Positions 60,887 through 64,000 of a DNA stretch of 64,000 nt are shown here, in pieces (the stretch's first letter is position 1; the number at the start of each line of letters is the position of its first letter). The stretch is taken from assembly GCF_900101825.1 (NCBI RefSeq), contig NZ_FNAG01000003.1, forward strand, positions 186,001-250,000. Reading direction: 5' to 3'. The translations under genes were made by a program, and so were the position numbers. This DNA comes from Aquimonas voraii (lineage in GTDB: Bacteria > Pseudomonadota > Gammaproteobacteria > Xanthomonadales > Xanthomonadaceae). The notes under the pieces are model-generated. The model saw only the letters and a program-made list of their open reading frames with translations, had not been told where the DNA came from and searched no databases.

Positions 60887-62434
60887 ATGCAGAGCCAGCT
60901 CAACCCCTCCGAAATCAGCGAACTGATCCGCGGCCGCATCGAGAAGGTCAAGCTCGCTGCCGAAGCGCGCAACGAAGGCACCGTGACCTCGGTGGCCGAC
61001 GGCATCGTGCGCATCCACGGCCTGGTCGACGTGATGTCCGGCGAAATGATCGAGCTGCCGGGCAACACCTACGCGCTGGCGCTGAACCTCGAGCGCGACT
61101 CGGTCGGCGCCGTGGTCCTGGGTGACTACGAGCACATCAGCGAGGGCGACACGGTCAAGACCACCGGGCGCATTCTTGAAGTGCCGGTCGGCGAAGCCCT
61201 GCTGGGCCGCGTGGTCGACGCGCTGGGCAATCCCATCGACGGCAAGGGCCCGATCGCGGCCAGCGAAAGCGCCCCGATCGAGAAGGTTGCGCCCGGCGTG
61301 ATCTGGCGCAAGTCGGTCGACCAGCCGGTGCAGACCGGCTACAAGTCGGTCGACGCCATGATCCCGGTCGGCCGTGGCCAGCGCGAGCTGATCATCGGTG
61401 ACCGCCAGACCGGCAAGACCGCGCTGGCGATCGACGCGATCATCAACCAGAAGGGCACCGGCGTTAAGTGCATTTACGTGGCGATCGGCCAGAAGGCCTC
61501 CTCGATCGCCAACGTCGTGCGCAAGCTGGAAGAGTACGGCGCGCTGGCCCACACCATCGTGGTCGCCGCCACCGCGTCGGAGTCCGCCGCGATGCAGTTC
61601 ATCGCCCCGTACTCCGGCTGCTCGATGGGCGAGTACTTCCGCGACAACGGCGAAGACGCGCTGATCATCTACGACGACCTGTCCAAGCAGGCCGTGGCCT
61701 ACCGCCAGGTGTCCCTGCTGCTGCGCCGCCCGCCGGGCCGCGAAGCCTATCCGGGTGACGTGTTCTATCTCCACTCGCGCCTGCTCGAGCGCGCCGCGCG
61801 CGTCAACGAGGAATACGTCGAGAAGCACACCAACGGTCGCGTCAAGGGCAAGACCGGTTCGCTGACCGCGCTGCCGATCATCGAGACCCAGGCGGGCGAC
61901 GTCTCCGCCTTCGTGCCGACCAACGTGATCTCGATCACCGACGGCCAGATCTTCCTGGAAACCGACCTGTTCAACGCCGGCATCCGCCCGGCCGTGAACG
62001 CCGGTATCTCGGTGTCGCGCGTCGGTGGTGCCGCCCAGACCAAGATCATCAAGAAGCTCGGCGGCGGTATCCGCCTTTCGCTGGCGCAGTTCCGCGAGCT
62101 GGCGGCCTTCGCGCAGTTCGCTTCCGACCTCGACGAGACCACCCGCAAGCAGCTGGAGCGCGGTCAGCGCGTCACCGAGCTGATGAAGCAGAAGCAGTAC
62201 TCGCCGCTGTCGATCGCGCAGATGGCGCTGTCGCTGTACGCCGTCGACAACGGCTACATGGACGATCTGCCGCTCAACAAGATCGGTGCCTTCGAAGCCG
62301 GCCTGCACGCGCACTTCGCCAACACCCAGGGCGAGTTGATGGCCAAGATCGTCGAGACCGGCGACTGGAACAAGGACATCGAAGGCGCCTTCAAGAAGGG
62401 CATCAGCGAGTTCAAGTCCACCGGGACGTGGTGA
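60887..62434 (+). CDS. atpA: ATP synthase F1 subunit alpha
   Basis: 515-residue nucleotide-binding subunit, the usual family length. Begins [20 protein letters not shown]. Walker [36 protein letters not shown], and the signature [17 protein letters not shown] are present. Start at 60887 after CCAGGGA; the frame from 60647 is not family-like. Confidence 0.97.
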   Translation: MQSQLNPSEISELIRGRIEKVKLAAEARNEGTVTSVADGIVRIHGLVDVMSGEMIELPGNTYALALNLERDSVGAVVLGDYEHISEGDTVKTTGRILEVPVGEALLGRVVDALGNPIDGKGPIAASESAPIEKVAPGVIWRKSVDQPVQTGYKSVDAMIPVGRGQRELIIGDRQTGKTALAIDAIINQKGTGVKCIYVAIGQKASSIANVVRKLEEYGALAHTIVVAATASESAAMQFIAPYSGCSMGEYFRDNGEDALIIYDDLSKQAVAYRQVSLLLRRPPGREAYPGDVFYLHSRLLERAARVNEEYVEKHTNGRVKGKTGSLTALPIIETQAGDVSAFVPTNVISITDGQIFLETDLFNAGIRPAVNAGISVSRVGGAAQTKIIKKLGGGIRLSLAQFRELAAFAQFASDLDETTRKQLERGQRVTELMKQKQYSPLSIAQMALSLYAVDNGYMDDLPLNKIGAFEAGLHAHFANTQGELMAKIVETGDWNKDIEGAFKKGISEFKSTGTW

Positions 62435-62439
62435 TGTAG

Positions 62440-62525
62440 CCGGGATTCGGGAGTGGGGATTCGGGATTCGCAACAGCGACCTGGCGCCCGGCTTACGAAT
62501 CCCGAATCCCCAATCCCCAATCCCG
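62440..62525. repeat. GGGATT element between atpA and atpG
   Basis: Forward array 62440-62470 and inverted array 62496-62525 separated by 25 bp; together they would form a stem of nearly 30 bp in the atp mRNA, starting five bases past the atpA stop. Same family as 51133-51277. Confidence 0.75.
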
Positions 62526-62551
62526 CGTAGCGAGCAAAGCGAGCGAAGCAC

Positions 62552-63415
62552 ATGGCAGGCGGCCGCGAAATCAAGTCCAAGATCAAGTCGGTGCAGAACA
62601 CCCGCAAGGTGACCCGCGCACTGGAGATGGTCTCGGCATCCAAGATCCGTAAAGCCCAGGACCGCATGAAGGCCTCGCGCCCCTATGCGCGCCTGATGAA
62701 GCAGGTGATCGGCCACATCGCCCGCGCCAACACCGACTACGTGCACCCCTACATGGCGGCGCGCAACACGGTGAAGCGGGTGGGCTACATCGTCGTGTCC
62801 ACCGACCGCGGCCTCTGCGGCGGCCTGAACTCGAACCTGTTCCGCAAGCTGCTCGGCGAGATCCGCGAGCATCAGCAGCAGGGCGTCGAGGTTGATGTCG
62901 TTGCGATCGGCCAGAAGGCCAACGCCTTCTTCCGTCGGCTGAAGGTCAACATGGTGGCCTCGGTCACCCACCTCGGCGAGAAGCCGCAGGTCGAGCAGCT
63001 GATCGGCGTGATCCGGGTGATGCTGGACGCCTACGAGGCGGGCACGGTCGATCGCGTCAAGCTGGCCTACAACGACTTCATCAACACGATGACCCAGCGT
63101 CCGACCGTCGACCAGCTGCTGCCGCTGCCGCCGGCCGAGGAAATGTCGCAGAGCCACGACTGGGACTACATCTACGAGCCCGATGCACCGAGCGTGCTGA
63201 ACGACGTGCTGACCCGCTACGTCGAGTCGCTGGTCTACCAGGCGGTGCTCGAGAACCTTGCATCGGAGCATGCGGCGCGCATGGTCGCGATGAAGTCGGC
63301 CTCGGACAACGCCAGCAAGCTGATCGATACGCTGAACCTGATCTACAACAAGGCCCGCCAGGCCGCGATCACCCAGGAGATCTCGGAGATCGTGGGCGGC
63401 GCGGCGGCGGTTTAA
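62552..63415 (+). CDS. atpG: ATP synthase F1 subunit gamma
   Basis: 287-residue central stalk subunit. N-terminal helix [20 protein letters not shown] and [17 protein letters not shown], middle [18 protein letters not shown], and C-terminal helix [20 protein letters not shown] with [20 protein letters not shown]. Length equals E. coli (287). The ribosome site is weak and lies just after the GGGATT element. Confidence 0.96.
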   Translation: MAGGREIKSKIKSVQNTRKVTRALEMVSASKIRKAQDRMKASRPYARLMKQVIGHIARANTDYVHPYMAARNTVKRVGYIVVSTDRGLCGGLNSNLFRKLLGEIREHQQQGVEVDVVAIGQKANAFFRRLKVNMVASVTHLGEKPQVEQLIGVIRVMLDAYEAGTVDRVKLAYNDFINTMTQRPTVDQLLPLPPAEEMSQSHDWDYIYEPDAPSVLNDVLTRYVESLVYQAVLENLASEHAARMVAMKSASDNASKLIDTLNLIYNKARQAAITQEISEIVGGAAAV

Positions 63416-63420
63416 GAGCA

Positions 63421-63448
63421 CGGGATTCGGGATTGGGGATTCGGGATC
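63421..63448. repeat. GGGATT heptamer array between atpG and atpD
   Basis: Four forward heptamers right after the atpG stop, with no inverted partner in the gap; a solo arm of the family. Confidence 0.7.
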
Positions 63449-63533
63449 GACCAGCGCGGCAACACGCAGCTAGCGCCTCGAACCCAAGCCCGCATCACCG
63501 AGCGAACAAAGAAACACACTTCGGAGCACAGCA

Positions 63534-64000
<467 letters not shown>

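Noticed and set aside
60830-63421. 863-codon frame antisense to atpA and atpG
   Set aside because: Same cause; it spans two conserved genes and the GGGATT element, with no domain signal.

Overview
The window reads as a chromosomal segment of a high-GC gammaproteobacterium, most likely order Xanthomonadales (Lysobacterales). The grounds are: a xylan locus with a LacI-type repressor and AGCGCT-centred palindromes like the Xanthomonas xyl-box; a TonB-dependent receptor next to SapC, cupin-like and tryptophan-halogenase-like genes; many intergenic GGGATT(C/G) heptamer repeats; and a bacterial F-type ATP synthase operon. Genus is not determined. I see no rRNA, tRNA, CRISPR array, prophage or insertion sequence.

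Region 1 (1-20526) is a xylan/xylo-oligosaccharide utilisation locus. A GH10 endoxylanase (cut by the left edge) diverges from an operon of a GPH-family sugar transporter, a cytoplasmic GH43 glycosidase and an aldose-epimerase-like protein. Then come xylB and xylA, the convergent repressor xylR, and a secreted SGNH esterase plus secreted GH43 glycosidase. On the minus strand a TonB-dependent receptor is followed by SapC-like, cupin/JmjC-like and flavin-dependent halogenase-like genes. Five candidate XylR operators lie upstream of the xylanase/transporter pair, of xylB and of the receptor. Logic: outer-membrane uptake, periplasmic debranching and depolymerisation, inner-membrane import, then isomerisation and phosphorylation to xylulose 5-phosphate.

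Region 2 (20700-26200) is decayed accessory DNA: a broken ECF-sigma/Ser-Thr-kinase pair, a secreted HExxH protein, and a second copy of the 3' end of cysG on the far side of a secreted delta-60-repeat-like protein.

Region 3 (26206-32469) is the assimilatory sulfate reduction operon cysJ-cysI-cysH-cysG. The cysG frame runs upstream through a 93-bp tandem repeat rich in GGGATT units.

Region 4 (32806-49670) holds a two-gene RND efflux system coupled to a SpoU-type RNA methyltransferase with a long Arg/Pro-rich N-terminus, two secreted proteins sharing a C-terminal F-x-(D/N)-G-F-E motif, an intact bioD-ECF sigma-Ser/Thr kinase cluster, msrC, a TfoX-C protein, rnk, a patatin/Omp85 fusion and a DUF1415 protein.

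Region 5 (49860-57557) is an envelope ABC exporter module (HlyD-type adaptor, ATPase, two FtsX-type permeases) followed by an NtrC-type response regulator and its histidine kinase.

Region 6 (57812-64000) is the atp operon (atpI, B, E, F, H, A, G and the start of atpD) behind a recognisable sigma-70 promoter. Several intercistronic hairpins and GGGATT repeats sit inside the operon.
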